DNA of 64,000 bases from Glandiceps talaboti (GCF_964340395.1 NC_135557.1:11811046-11875045); one strand, 5' to 3'. Numbered from the stretch's first letter, positions 1 through 27,382 are shown. Numbers and translations: made by a program. The notes: generated by a model not told the origin, from the letters alone.

Positions 1-1070
1 GCAAATGATTCAATGACACCAAACGCTTTATTAAAAACTGTTTAGGATGTGCACTTTGAAGTTTATCATTTTAAATGGAATTTGGAAATCATTAATTATA
101 CAAATAATTCTTTAAGGCTAAAATCTACATCAACAAGCTTTACAAAACACACTCACTCTGTTAACATCGGTCATCAATCAGTTCTAGCCGTAACCCTTAA
201 GAATAAGTATACCAAATTTCGTTTGATTTTTAAGTTTTGAGAAAACTATGACTGACACATACATACATACATACATACATACATACATACATACATACAT
301 ACATACATACATACATACATACATACATACACACATACATACATAAACATTTAACTTAAACATAGCCTTCCCCTGGGGACGATAAAACAATTCAAAATGA
401 TAATGGCGCAGTTGTAAAATTGTTTCCTTCAACATCGGAGGCCAAGGTGCAATTCCCGGCCAATACACACAAGGAACCAGCGGAACCTTGAATGAGAACT
501 CTCTTTGAAAGATTGCATTCAAAGTTTATTAGAAAATATTGTATACGGAAATTGGATAAAATAAATCAGATTAGTTTATGTGCGTTGATGTGTTGAAAGC
601 TAATCACCACAACTCTGGACAAAAATAAAAACGTGCTTGATTAAAGTGATGTTAACCTAAATGAAAATGAGGATTTTACTTCGAAATGCTACAAAAAAAT
701 GGTTAGAAATGCTATACAACAAAGAAAAGCACAAACACAACAGCCAGATATAAAATTGACACTTATGACCCTTTTTAGGATTGCCATAAACGTAGTTCAT
801 GTGGTTTATCAAAAAATTGGAAGATACCATGGTGTATATAAGTAATGTGATAGCCTGAAAGCTTTATTCCAAGGTGCCTTGTTCCTGAATATAATATATT
901 TTCACCTGCACTGCGGGAATAAAGTGGAATTCTAACTTAACAACTGGCTGTCATTTAAGTGTGATTGTTATTTTTCAAACTACTAAATGAGATAATGAGT
1001 TAATGTAAAACTATTGATGTACTATTTGATGGACAGTTTATGATTTTGCTTCATCAGCTAGATCTCGAAG
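1..1070. other. Upstream intergenic DNA, no gene seen
   Basis: No convincing coding exon was found here. The stretch holds an ACAT tetranucleotide array at about 255-344 and otherwise AT-rich unique-looking DNA. A short open frame on the minus strand around 360-520 has no recognisable domain and runs into the microsatellite, so it is not called. Confidence 0.5.
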
Positions 1071-1072
1071 TA

Positions 1073-1185
1073 TATATAAAAAAGACTCCCCTACCTTGGA
1101 ATTCACACTTTTGTGACGGCAGCGAAGAGGGTACCTCGGGCGGTGATTTCACACAGACGGAAGAGTTTCCAGTCACTGAGTAAAG
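1073..1185 (+). promoter_or_regulatory. Possible TATA box and 5' UTR exon of the lectin-GH9 gene
   Basis: TATATAAA lies at 1073-1080. About 30 bases downstream begins a comparatively GC-rich stretch that ends in a good splice donor, AAAG followed by gtaaatg, at 1185/1186. The next acceptor on this strand that would lead into the ATG at 2881 is near 2870. This is the expected layout of a promoter, a non-coding first exon and a first intron, but no transcript supports it here. The intron would hold the long CT repeat at 1897-2074. The assignment is inference. Confidence 0.3.
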
Positions 1186-1896
1186 GTAAATGTATTGTTT
1201 TAATGTTTGTTTCATGTTGCAATCACACGTTCTATGATCTATGTTGTATGTTTTAATTTTTTATACATTTGGGAAATCGATATTGAAACATTGCAATATG
1301 TGTAGCGCCATATATTAATGTATTGTAACATACATAGGTTGATGCCATAATGGTCTAATGCCAAACCTGACATAATGAGAAAAACGCCAGAATTGTATTT
1401 TCCGCACTAGGCCCTTGTGATCCTAAGGACATTTTATTTAATTTCTTATACACTGTCCCTCTTCAACGAATAATGTTGTTGATATTATAGGAAAAGGAGT
1501 AGCAAACTATTGGAAAATGTCACCAAGCTTCTGAGAAATGTAATTTTTAGAAAGTATATAAAAAAAAAAAAGTAATGTTGGGCCTTTTTTGTCTGAGCCA
1601 ACTTCAATTCCTATTTTTTACTTAGTTATCTTTCAGAATAAGTATCGGCCTATTCTGAGATAGGAAATCACACAACGACCAAATTACAAATATTAAGAGT
1701 GGTGAATCACAACAAATGTGGTTCGGCTATTGTGCACTAACCTCATAGGTGAAAATGTCATTTTCTAGCTATTTTCTAAAATAGCATTGCATTGTCTTCT
1801 GGAACTTCATGGAAAATGTCCATGGCTTGAGTCTCTACTATTCAATATATATGGGAACACATGTAGAAACCAACAAAAAAGCACAATCAGTTGTTA

Positions 1897-2078
<182 letters not shown>

Positions 2079-2880
2079 GAATAGAATTGAACAATAAATA
2101 AAAGTCTCCCATGGAAGACCTATAAAATGTATTCAAATAAAATGTATTCAATTAATCTAACTGATCCCGGCGTCTTGCCTCTTTATACCGAACTATAAAA
2201 GTATATTTTTTTATGGAAATTGTTGTACGGGTATCGAAGGTGTTGTAGTCCATTACTCATGGAACGTAAGGTGACAATATATATATGTATATTGAATCCT
2301 TAAAATTAACATTTCGATGTTAATTTATTAATTTTCTTTTCCTTCTGTGACCTAAACTGAAATATTCGTCGCCGCTGTGCTCCTGTTTTGAGTATTTTTC
2401 ACGAGGTTTTCGTCTGAAGTGAAACAAGTTATTCCAAATATAAATTACTTTAACAATCAGTTCATATATTTTATTTTTGTGATTGCATTTTATTGTCTAT
2501 AACATTATGAAATCGTATACTCAACTGCTCTGCATCAAAACGCATATGAACATTTTATCATTTTTTTCAATTCAATTCAATTCAATGAATTTACTGTGAG
2601 CGAATCATTACCACGATACGTTCTTTCGATACGAAGGTTTCGGTAGCATTCAAATGTTCTAATGTAAGCCGATAGACATAGTTATACAAATCATAAATTG
2701 ATCTACCCCCAACAAAATGTTAATATAGAGTTATGTCAATAACATTGCACAGTTCGTGGCATAATGCTTACCTTTAATATATTGTGCCATTCATTTGCAG
2801 TATGTATAAGTTTCAATCAGTGATGGTTTTATTTTCTTTCTATAAGTTTTTAGATAGATACATTTTACCAGGTGATCAAG

Positions 2881-16407
<13,527 letters not shown>

Positions 16408-16619
16408 TAAGAATCTGTGCTAATTGTCACTTCATTCGATATTATCAAGAAATATTCGATATCATCAATAAATATTCAATATTATCAATAAGTAATCGAA
16501 GAGATATTCAGTACTTCAGTACAAACGAATGTATTGTACAATTGTAGAAAAGTATAAATTTAGTGTGCATGAATTTCCTTTTATTAGCTCGGTGTAGTAC
16601 ATATATATAATTCAACTTC

Positions 16620-16625
16620 AATAAA
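16620..16625 (+). terminator. Probable polyadenylation signal of the lectin-GH9 gene
   Basis: AATAAA followed by a GT-rich stretch (GTGATGTC), about 215 bases after the stop codon. An earlier AATAAA near 16468 is an alternative. Confidence 0.45.
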
Positions 16626-16956
16626 AGTGATGTCATCAACATTAATATGAATTGGACAGTATGAATTATTTATTTCGTAAGTGGTTTATATATGCCTGTA
16701 TCGATTCAACTTGTCAACCGATATCTATATCAGTTGAGGGGATCAGGAGGGGCGGGGGGGGGCACAATAGTTTACTATGACCGTTACCAAATGATGACCT
16801 GCTGTATATCACATTTGCTTTTAAAAAACAAAATTGAATAAATATTGTATAAACAATTTGACGATCAAACTGTAATGAAAGAAAGTGGTGACAAGTAACG
16901 ATATTTATCGTATATTACACCATGTCACGTGGTTTTCTTTTTGTTTTCTTAAACAT

Positions 16957-17110
16957 GTAATAATAATAATAATAATAATAATAATATTTATTTCTTAAAA
17001 AGACAAACGCTTTCCATGTAAAAACATCTCAAAGCGCCTTACAGTACTAAGACACCGTTAAAACACAATACATCAGTGAAAGTGAATAAAACAATCATAC
17101 AGTATGTATA
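16957..17110 (-). mobile_element. 3' end of a SINE or LINE with (ATT)n tail
   Basis: Read on the minus strand, the piece runs through AAGGCGCTTTGAGATG and ends in an ATT array (AAT on plus, 16959-16985). An AAGCGCTTT-like end followed by a microsatellite tail is common in invertebrate retroelements. The 5' part was not recognised. Confidence 0.45.
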
Positions 17111-17119
17111 ATCTTTTAT

Positions 17120-17562
<443 letters not shown>

Positions 17563-17789
17563 ATTGATGGATGGATGGCTAAATGGATGGATGGACGGAT
17601 GGATGGATCGATCGATCGATCGATACGCATTGCTATGTAGACTCCATTCGGACCGTATTGTTTGTAATTGTGCAGTACACCAGACTTCTTACAAAAGTAG
17701 GCAATCATTTCAACCCTTTATTTAATCATCCCCAGTGATGAAACAATTGACCAATATTTTCGATTGTAGTTGGTTAACGTGTGCCGGAG

Positions 17790-18000
17790 CCGAACAGTAA
17801 TAATGGACACGGAAACTGATGGCTGGCACATATGTGTGAATTTCTGTCATAGAGAGGGGTTACTGTTGAAATACCCAACGTCAGTAAACCAACGGAAACG
17901 TGGCGGTGGAATGAAGGCAGAATAATTTACAATTCGACACAAACTATCTACAATGGAAATACATAACATTGTACAGGAAATGAGCTTCAACCTTAGCACA
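17790..18000 (-). repeat. Dispersed repeat matching 23850-24100 in opposite orientation
   Basis: On the minus strand it contains TATTTCCATTGTA, the stretch around GCAATGCTATATA/ACAATGTTATGTA and ACACATATGTGCCAGCCA. The plus strand at 23900-24075 holds matching blocks in the same order. The short open frame here (around 17847-18101) belongs to the repeat and shows no known domain. Confidence 0.5.
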
Positions 18001-18714
18001 TGATTAATCTTTGGAAGAGTATTAATCTTGGGAAACGTAGACATAGTTCGAGACATGATAATGAGAATAATGCCGTCCTGGCAATATTGATATTCTTGCA
18101 ATGCTGCAGCAATTTATCGATTTTTTCAGTCCATTATCCACTATGGAATAATTACTGGATCCTAACAGTAGTCTTTACTTTCTATTAACTGTGTTAACTG
18201 CATTATAATGTCATTTTCAAGAGGTCAGCTCAACAGCCCATTCCAACAACTCATCATTCAAATAGCACGCCCTAAAAACAGCCCCGCCAAGTTTATATGG
18301 TATGTCAAAGACATTTGTATTGACATGGAGCACACAATGTTTTAAATCATTCTCTCCTTAACAATATGACAAGATTACAATACTGTAGTTGTGGTTAATG
18401 CTTTATTACTTGATCCATACAGCGTATATAATTGATGCTCATTGACTGAGTATCTTACAGAAAGTAAACATCTTAAGAAGATAAACATTCCAGGTAAAGT
18501 CTGTAAAGTGATATTTAATTAAGTTATGTGAAAAGGCTATACGTTACTTTTCATATGCAAGTACCTTGGTAGAGATTGTGACATTTTGCGGCAACTGTAA
18601 AACTTCAAAGTTGATGGAAGGAAGGGTTGGGGGGGGGGCTGTAATTGCAAATATATGTAACACCAAACAGATTTAAAAGTGTCCTATAAACTCGATCAGC
18701 AATTTAGTAGTATC

Positions 18715-18715
<1 letters not shown>

Positions 18716-18791
<76 letters not shown>
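18716..18791. repeat. (TA)n microsatellite
   Basis: A nearly pure TA run of about 75 bases in intergenic DNA. Confidence 0.97.
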
Positions 18792-19289
18792 GTGATGGCT
18801 ATAATTACTTATACAACACCACAGAGGGCGCTTACAGTTCCGTCATGTTCTAGGTAAAATTAACATGTGAGCAATAAGAGACCGTATTATGATCTAAGTA
18901 TTTTATTTCAAAGCGAATTTTTTTACAAAGACTTCCTCTCAATTCTGAGCTATTTAATGGTTTTTACATGATTTTAGTGTCAATGTTACAGAGAATGACG
19001 GGATATGGGGTACTAAATCAAATAAATATGAAAAATATGGGTATATTATACATAAAGATTGGTGAATATTATTTCTGTACCTTATGTGTTTTCTTTTACA
19101 ATATGAAAGTTAGTTTCATCTCATATCATGTATTAAGGTACCACCCATTTACAAACTGGTGTCGCATTAGACTATAGTTTATCCATTGAAATGCAGCATT
19201 TGCCTTTAGACATACCTTAATAGACTGTCGACAGTCGCTCGCGCCTTTTTTTCCTCCGTTTTATCTAAACTCTGATCCGGCGCAACACT

Positions 19290-19346
19290 AGTCTAATCGC
19301 AAACTGATATCGGGCCTTCGGCCCTCAATATCAGTTTGCGATTATA
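19290..19346. repeat. Perfect-stem hairpin
   Basis: TAATCGCAAACTGATAT is followed by a GC-rich palindromic loop (CGGGCCTTCGGCCC) and then by ATATCAGTTTGCGATTA. The stem plus loop is about 52 bases. It probably marks the end or centre of a foldback element. Confidence 0.75.
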
Positions 19347-19594
19347 CTATTGTATAATGCAATGATTACTACGTGTATATGAATATTTCATGTACGTCCA
19401 CCAAGGAATGTGAACAGAGTTTACATGCCGGACTTTTATTCCCAGAAGGCTCTTGTATTGTGGTTAGTTTATCTATAAAGCACGGATATGGGTAATGCAT
19501 ATTTCTATTCTTATACTACCGAATTGTTTCAACAGTTCTACTAGACAAATGTCATACAGCCGCCTAAATTATAATCTCGAAGCGGAACGAGCCT

Positions 19595-20206
19595 TTAAGT
19601 TGATGTGCACCAACCATGGGTGTAGAAATCGCCCTCGCTGGCTGCTGCATCGCCAGCTGGACCATCTGTGGTTCGATCGAATGCTGGCATTAATTTCTTT
19701 AAGTATTCTTCATACTTTCGAGTCATTTCCTCCACCTTAGATGTCATAGTGCTACCCAGTTCAGTCGTTTCGTTTGGATCGTCTATGTCATTTGAAGACA
19801 AAGAAGTAATATAAGCAAAACATAATTGGTAAATTACAAATACGTGATCATTTTTAAAACAACAGCAACTGTCATTGTTAGCAGAAGTTTCCACAAAATC
19901 GTATCCAATAAAAAAATAATAAATTGTCCCTTGATATTTGCTACAGTACGATTTACAGGGATATTAATGTGTTGTTCTTCTGTCGTCTTTAACGGGGCTT
20001 GCGTATTAAGTGAATTTATGTTTCAAGGTCATGATGATTTGCTTGGGTAAAGGATACCTTCCAACGTGCAAACTATTGTATTTAGGCATAGTACATAAAT
20101 TGCGTAATTTAGAATGCACACACTACTATGCAACACATATACACTGACCACCTTCATTAGCATAATTTACGGAGTAAACTAATGTCTTGCATTAAGTATA
20201 TCATGC

Positions 20207-20292
<86 letters not shown>

Positions 20293-20446
20293 GATTAGGG
20301 TCTCCATAGCTGACTACATAGATTAGAATGAATGAATAGCTATCAATTACCTGCTAGATTATATAGTAACACTTTATGCCATCTAATACTGGTTGAACTT
20401 ATTGTCCCAGTCACCCCATTTTCTGGAGGATGGCGCCACCAATTGG
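19595..20446 (-). CDS. Sulfatase (arylsulfatase type), last two coding exons
   Basis: Exons on the minus strand: 20351-20446 and 19595-19782, with stop TAA at 19595-19597. The donor (GCAG then gtaatt) and acceptor (cATAG) join in phase 1. The first exon gives NWWRHPPENGVTGTI and then RWHKVLLYNLA. The second continues D-DPNETTELGSTM, KVEEMTRKYEEYLKKLMPAF, DGPAGD and HGWC before the stop. This is the typical C-terminal end of lysosomal or secreted sulfatases, where a block like YNLxxDPxExxDL is followed by PAGDP...GWC. Sulfatases remove sulfate esters from glycans or lipids. The catalytic CxPSR motif and all upstream exons were not found in the window on this strand, so this is either the 3' end of a gene with small, distant exons or a relic. 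The exon is intact and unbroken. Confidence 0.72.
20214..20291. repeat. (TG)n-(TTG)n microsatellite
   Basis: A TG run passes into a TTG run inside the intron between the two sulfatase exons. Confidence 0.95.
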
Positions 20447-20819
20447 CTGTAAAGAACATATCAAAGATTTCACACAAGTTAAAGGCTTACATAACCGACT
20501 GATGATTAAGAAGTTTTTATAACATGTGGCTAATACATAACAGATAATAAGTACACAGGGGAAATGTCTTTGCTCGAAAACGTCTAACAAGTCTATTTTA
20601 GTATGTTTCCGTTGCCACCCTTAACGACATACTAACTGCAACTGAGTAATTGAAAGAAAGAAAAAAAAACGCCTATGGTACTGTCCTAAAAACCGCATCT
20701 CAATTGAGCAGAAGATTCTGCAAACAATTACAAGAATTTGAGAGTATCTATGGTCGTAGATTTTAAGAATGTCTGATGAGACTTTCACTATTGTAACAAT
20801 ATCCGATTTTCAGAAGAAA

Positions 20820-20995
20820 GACTTTTAATGAAACAAAGCTGATACCCGGATTAGCTAGTCTGGTATGTTCGGATGTAGACAATGCAGTGTTACATGGGCG
20901 TAACTTTGTACCTCGCCACAACTACAAATACGCACTTGTCGTTGTGCAATTGGTTGAGCCCATCGGCCGATCTCAATGGCAATATTATGTGAAAA
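20820..20995 (-). mobile_element. Possible C-terminal fragment of a retroelement reverse transcriptase
   Basis: The minus strand reads IEIGRWAQPIAQRQVRICSC followed by GEVQSYAHVTLHCLHPN. The Cys-x-Cys-Gly...His...Cys spacing resembles the zinc-finger-like end of non-LTR retroelement ORF2 proteins (RxCxxCGxxxxxxHxxxxC). It is short and isolated, so the call is weak. Confidence 0.35.
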
Positions 20996-21235
20996 GATAC
21001 GAAGTCACGTAAAGTCAATCCGTTGATGTTCTGATAATGTTGTTAACGGTCCGTTCATACATTATGGATCAACAATACCGAATTAATCTCTGTGCTGTGA
21101 TATATAAACTGTGAGCCAGTTTCTAAATGTACACGCGATCTAATGTCTACCATGTTGCCTCTATCGCTTTCTTTACACAAAACACTTCAATTTGGAGCAC
21201 ACACAAAATGTTGTAGAATGAAATCATATAATATT

Positions 21236-22373
21236 TTAGGGACTAGTCAGTATCTCCGGACTGGAGGGGGAGAGGATTGGGAGGGGTCACCCTCTTTTTG
21301 AAATTGGCAGTAGGAGGATCATGCTGTTTTGCAAATTGTGGATAGGGGGTCATTGTGTTTTGGATTGTGATAGAAGAAGATTTATTTTTTCTACAATGGC
21401 ATATAGCTTTGTCTGAACTGACTGGTACATGTATAATTTGTTATTGTCCCTGGTTCTTACATAAATTCTTTAATATTACTTCAGATCACGTAAGAGTTCA
21501 AACATACCTCTACTATATACATATACATGTATTATCAAACTACCACACTAGTTACAGCACATGTCATGTAAATGCTTGGCTGTTTCACAATTAATATAAT
21601 ACTTCACTTATTGCACTTTGGGGCAAAATTAACTTAAAGGTTTCGTAATGGTAATCGTCAGAGAAAGTTTATAAAAGAAATTAATCTAAATTGTTCTACT
21701 CTTCAGTATGAAAAGTACACTCACTTTCCATGTTGGACACTACATGTTATCGACACTACAAATCACCACATCTCATCAGATTCCAGTTTCTTTTGAGTAT
21801 TATACACTAGGTATGACCACCTAAAGTCTCTAACATATCAGTGACTTTTTATACTATACATGCAATATTAATGCCACTGTACCAATGTTACGGGCCCATT
21901 TTTTATGTGACATGAGAAACTCATTTAATAACTTAGCTTCGAAAACTTTCGAAATATTACCTCAAAGGTTATGATTAACCTAAAAATTGCCTTAGTAGAA
22001 CCAAAAAATCCTCTGGATCCGCTAGGGGGATCCCTAGGACTCCCCCATCCCCAGAGGTCACTCATGCATTCAACCAACAATCATACATTTTTAATGTCAT
22101 AATGGTATTAAACTTTTCTTAAAAATTTTCACCTTATGCTATTTTGAGATGATATTGTCTTTTAATATGTGAAATGTTTGCCAAGATAGTCAAAAATTGC
22201 CTTAAAACTCCAAGTTTGTAATGTAAGTGTATACATTACAAATAATAGTTTCTGATACTTGATGGTGGTGTCTTGAAAATTATTGCCTGAAAGCGTCGTA
22301 ATAGCCTAAAATGGTCTTCAAGAGTAAAATAAAAACCTCCAGAACTTCTAGTGGGAGACATAGAACGCCCCCG

Positions 22374-22461
<88 letters not shown>

Positions 22462-23031
22462 GAATGGGACATAATTTATCTCAGTCTCACGCTCTTCCCC
22501 CTCTCAAGATGCTAATAAACTTTATTTTAAAAATATTTCAATCCTATGAAGTTGCTTTTTACATGTTGGTGTTGTCTTGCAAAGCTTGGAAATTATTGCC
22601 TGAAAGTGTCTGAAAAAATAACCTAAAAAGGGCTTTAAGAGTAAAAAAAACTGTAGAGCTTCTAGGACCCCTCCCCCATGGGAGGTGTACATATACCCCT
22701 CTCGAATTTTCCCCCTATCTTTCATGGTCTATATGCTATTAAATACAATTTTGAATATATTTTCAGTATATTGTCAATAATTATGTGATTGTGCTATCCC
22801 AGGATCTTGTAAAATATTTGTGACACAGTCAAGCAGTCCACATTGAGTCACTATCAAAAATAGCCGTTATGTTAATATGGTATATGGGGGGGGGTCACCA
22901 TGTGTTGGAATTAAGTGATGGGGGGTCAGCCTGTTTTTGGTTTTACAGATGGGGGGGGGTCAGTGACATTTTGTAGGCCCGATGGCAACACCCCCCCCCC
23001 CCATACTGGGGAAACTGACCGGTCCCTTACT
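21236..23031. mobile_element. 1.8-kb element with terminal inverted repeats and internal repeat units
   Basis: The left end reads AGGGACTAGTCAGTATCTCC and is followed by a G-rich block (GGGGTCACCCTC). The right end, read backwards, is AAGGGACCGGTCAGTTTCCC and its inner side is again a G-rich block with GGGGTCACCATG and GGGGGTCAGTGACATTTT. Inside are three diverged units, each with an AAAATTGCCTTA/AAATTATTGCCTGAAAG core followed by an AGAACTTCTAG-like block and a C-rich tract (around 21985, 22275 and 22590). One carries a (CA)n run at 22375-22459. No transposase frame was seen, so it is non-autonomous. Confidence 0.55.
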
Positions 23032-23248
23032 AAGGAATGCAGCAACCCAGAACGTATATCGATCAAACCGAGGAACAGAGAAACATCACTGCCATTTAAG
23101 AGCCCGATCGATATAGTAACGGGTACAAAAATGCAAGTTACAAGGAAATTCTACATAGTACCAGGTACGATAAGATTAGTTATCGATAAAATCTACATAG
23201 CTATGGACACGGAAGTCCTGATTTTCCAGCGGTCATTGTGTATTCATC

Positions 23249-23279
23249 ATGGCGGCAAGTTTGAGTGATACTTGCCAAG
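23249..23279 (+). other. Possible short first coding exon
   Basis: ATGGCGGCAAGTTTGAGTG begins an open segment that ends at CCAAG followed by a good donor, gtaagtc. It would encode MAASLSDTCQ. No downstream exon that continues it was recognised, so this may be a real gene start in repeat-rich DNA or chance. Confidence 0.15.
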
Positions 23280-24331
23280 GTAAGTCAATTTATGCTTCCA
23301 AAAATCGAATACACGTATTCATATAGCGAACATTCTGAGGATAATGAATTGAGAGACCAACATGGAAACATTCAATGATCAATTCCACTGTTTATGAGAG
23401 GATGTAGCGAAAAACTGTTTCTACTGTTGGGATGTCATATTCTAAACCGGGATCTAAACACATTACCATATTGTGTACAACTTCAAGCTACACAACATAT
23501 ACTATTTAATGCCAGCAAGCTTATACTACTCATTTTTATATAATTTTTATGTTACGGTATGCTTATGGAGGCAGTTACTTCATGGGATCATTCATTATGT
23601 GGGCAGTGTGAGAGAATGATTTCATGCCAAATGTCTTTGTGTATATATGTCCATGTGTAGATATGTACAGTAATAGATATTGACATTGATGTGTTCATTA
23701 TGAGATATACTCTGTTACATTATCGATAATGTAATATAATAACTTATAAGCTAAATTGTTCATTTTCAAAATTAATAAATAAGATTTTTTTATAATTATA
23801 CAATATGCTAACTATGCAAGCTTCAAATACAGTTCATACGGTCTGTGGAGATTGGCGTCTACTGTTGGGACTGAAGTACCTACTATGATTTTAGCAGAAT
23901 ACGACTGGCTCATTTCCTGTGCAATGCTATATATTTCCATTGTACAGAGTTTATTTCGAAGTGTGAAGGAAGTTATTTTGCGTTCGGTTCAACTACAAAA
24001 CTCTGTTTCTTTACTGACTTTTGTTATTTCTTCTGTAACACCCTCTACGACACAAATTGACACATATATGCCAGCCACCAGTTCAGCATTTTCTAGCGGA
24101 GTTCACTATATTACTCCTAGGCTCGGATAGGAGTAAACCAACCACAAGGTGACCTTGTCCCAAGCCCTATATCGTTTCTCCGTTTCCTAGTCAATACTTC
24201 AATATTGACAGGAACTGCCGGTTATATTTTTTTTAAAAACACTGTTTTTCCTTAATTTAATTCCAGCTTAGTAATCAGATCAATCTTTGTTGGTATAAGG
24301 AATTTTAGAAGCACGCACGTACTTTGTATTA

Positions 24332-24366
<35 letters not shown>

Positions 24367-24374
24367 GAAAAACT

Positions 24375-24605
24375 CACCGATTTATTATAAGTATATTCCT
24401 CGTACACAAAGACAGGCTTATCGCTTTACATATGGTTAAAACGTCAGCTTGTACGTCGTATACATTTCCATTTATTATTATTCAGACTTATTTTTCAAAC
24501 TCGTTATTTTGGTTATTGCTTTATAAGTAAATTCTTTAGCAATAAAGATAGACTTGTTGCTTTAGATCCGGTTAAAAACGTCAGCTTGTACGTCGTATAC
24601 AAAGT
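24375..24605. repeat. Tandem duplication of about 135 bases
   Basis: Two copies share a TTATAAGTA start, an AAAGATAGACTTGTTGCTTT-like middle and ACGTCAGCTTGTACGTCGTA near the end (around 24440 and 24580). A TTA/ATT array lies just upstream at about 24330-24366. Confidence 0.75.
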
Positions 24606-24696
24606 CATACAGACTTATACTTCTTGTTTTGGTTAACAGTTGCATTTATGGAACCTGGACGGTGCAAAAAATAATATATCAATTTGTGGGTGGGTG

Positions 24697-24762
24697 AGTG
24701 AGCGAGTAAGTGAGTGAGTGAGTGAGTGAGTGAGTGAGTGAGTGAGTGAGTGAGTGAGTGAA
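24697..24762. repeat. (GTGA)n microsatellite
   Basis: GTGG/GAGC-type degenerate start followed by pure GTGA units. Confidence 0.95.
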
Positions 24763-25317
24763 TGTGCACATTTCGGTTCCATCGTAACATGTCATTAGTG
24801 AGTTTTCACCTAAGCGTTTACGAACGACTTAGGTAGTCGAAAAATCTGTTGATATGCAAATACGAACGTAAACATGACAACATTAGGTGCTGCGAATATG
24901 CCTGTGTGTAGTTTTACGACTATTACTTCTATCCGTTGTATGTTTACAGTGATGGACGGATAGACGTTGACATCATGAAGCATTTCAAGTGTATGCATTG
25001 ATATTCCACTGTTGTTATTAAAACAGTTTATTTTTAGGAATGGCGACTTTTTCCATTGATTCACTCCTGTTGAATATCTGATGCTGTCACTAATACGAAG
25101 TATTATCTTCTAATCGATTGATCCCATTTCTCTTTTGGCAGGATTAATTATTGGGCATATCGGATTACTCTTGAAACTCTCATTACGGTCTTTCAGAGTG
25201 ACCAAAGCTTGTTTTTAAGCCTTTAAAATATCAACAAATTGTTCCACATATTGTCAGATTTCATCTTTAGGGTGGGATCTTTGTCTTTCACTAAGGTTTT
25301 AGTGAATGGATGGATAT

Positions 25318-25835
<518 letters not shown>

Positions 25836-25839
25836 AATA

Positions 25840-27160
25840 TTTGTGACTATACATGTAAAATCTACCGAGAACAGCTTGTCATAATTCACAAATGTTTTCA
25901 TTGATTCTAGTCTCCAAATTCCATCACTTGTGTCACGCATAGAAAAAATTTACTGAACACATTGAGCTGGTATTTCAATAATCATATGAGTTTTTTTTAA
26001 AGAAATATGTCTGTATAAGCTCTCAAATCGACATTATTATTAAGATGAATCATTGACTTTTAAGTATTTCCTTCACGCATTCAGAGAGACGAAGTACTCA
26101 AAAATAAGTTTCTCTCCTCCTCGACTTCCACATTGTTTCAACTGTGCTCTCAATTTCAAATTTAGCGGACACTTTTTCAGTTAATCAGACACATTTTACA
26201 TACACACACAAAAGTGTCTGCGTAACATTAATCCATGAAAGGAACCGTTCACTAACACTTTAAACCCATGAATGGAAATGTCCCCAGCTTGAAAATCATT
26301 TGTATAACACTGTCCCCAACTTGTCATCTATATAAATAGCACTGTTACAATGCAACCAACGTGTGCTCCCCTGCATAACCAGTGTTCATAATTCAGCAAC
26401 TGTAATTCTATATAAATTGTGTGCAAAAAATTGCCCGTACCTTGGCAGGTGTCGATCGAACACAGTGGTAGTACATCTAGTTTGTACCTATCTATCCCAT
26501 GACATGGTCTATAACCCCTTTTCTACAAAATATAGTGACTTGTGGAGAAATCAGGTTCCATATATAATTTGTTCATTGACATAAAAATGCGTACGTGCAC
26601 CAGGGTTAGTAGCAGAGCTATGGGTGGGGTAAAAAAGGAAATACTGTTTTATTTGGGAATGTAAGTTTCTTAAAGTACGAGTCTTTGCCAGGATAATGGA
26701 TTTCACACTGAACCATTGGTGAAAACATGGGATTATTTGACCGACATATTGCGGGATGGGATTTCTATTGTGAATGTTGTACTTAATGTGATAATGGGTG
26801 ATAGGTTATGTAACATGGCTACAGATAACAAGGTTAACTCTCTGGTAAAAAAAATTAAGAACTCCTCAAAGGCTTCGGTCATTTACTATAAATATTCAGA
26901 CACTTTTGGTTAAAGCTTCAATATTTTTTAGCTTTACCCAAAAGATATTAATATTGCTTTACCGAACTGTATCCTATTATTTTCAATAAATGGCCTCTGA
27001 CTTGACCTATAACGAACATTATTTCAAAACGCCAGTTTGTACAGTCGAATGCGTTTCATTAGGGATCTGTACTTCCAATGCATAGTTTTGGTTTACTAAT
27101 AGATGATATTATAGAACTCGCCGGCTTCAGAATCAATATTAACTGACCAAGTGTATTTGT
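25840..27160. other. Intergenic DNA, no gene recognised
   Basis: Short open frames around 26363-26584 and 26716-26913 show no domain, no convincing splice sites and no relation to neighbours. A few blocks look repeat-derived. I see nothing else to annotate. Confidence 0.4.
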
Positions 27161-27336
27161 GTTGTGTTGTGTTGTGTTGTGTTGTGTGTATGATTGATTT
27201 CATTAAGTGGTTGGTTAGTGTGTTGAAGTGAGTGAGTGAGTGAGTGAGTGAGTGAGTGAGTGAGTGAGTGAGTGAGTGAGTGGGTGGGTGGGTGGGTGGG
27301 TGGGTGGGTAGGTGGATGGGTGGGTGAGTGAGTGAG

Positions 27337-27382
<46 letters not shown>
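27160..27382. repeat. (TGTGT)n, (GTGA)n, (GGGT)n and (TTG)n microsatellites
   Basis: GTGTT pentamers, then GTGA (27229-27280), GGGT (27281-27310), GTGA again and a TTG run (27336-27382). The TTG run is the complement of a CAA tail at the 3' end of the LINE that follows on the minus strand. Confidence 0.93.

Noticed and set aside
17847-18101. 84-residue minus-strand frame
   Set aside because: It lies in a dispersed repeat that recurs at 23850-24100, with no domain recognised.
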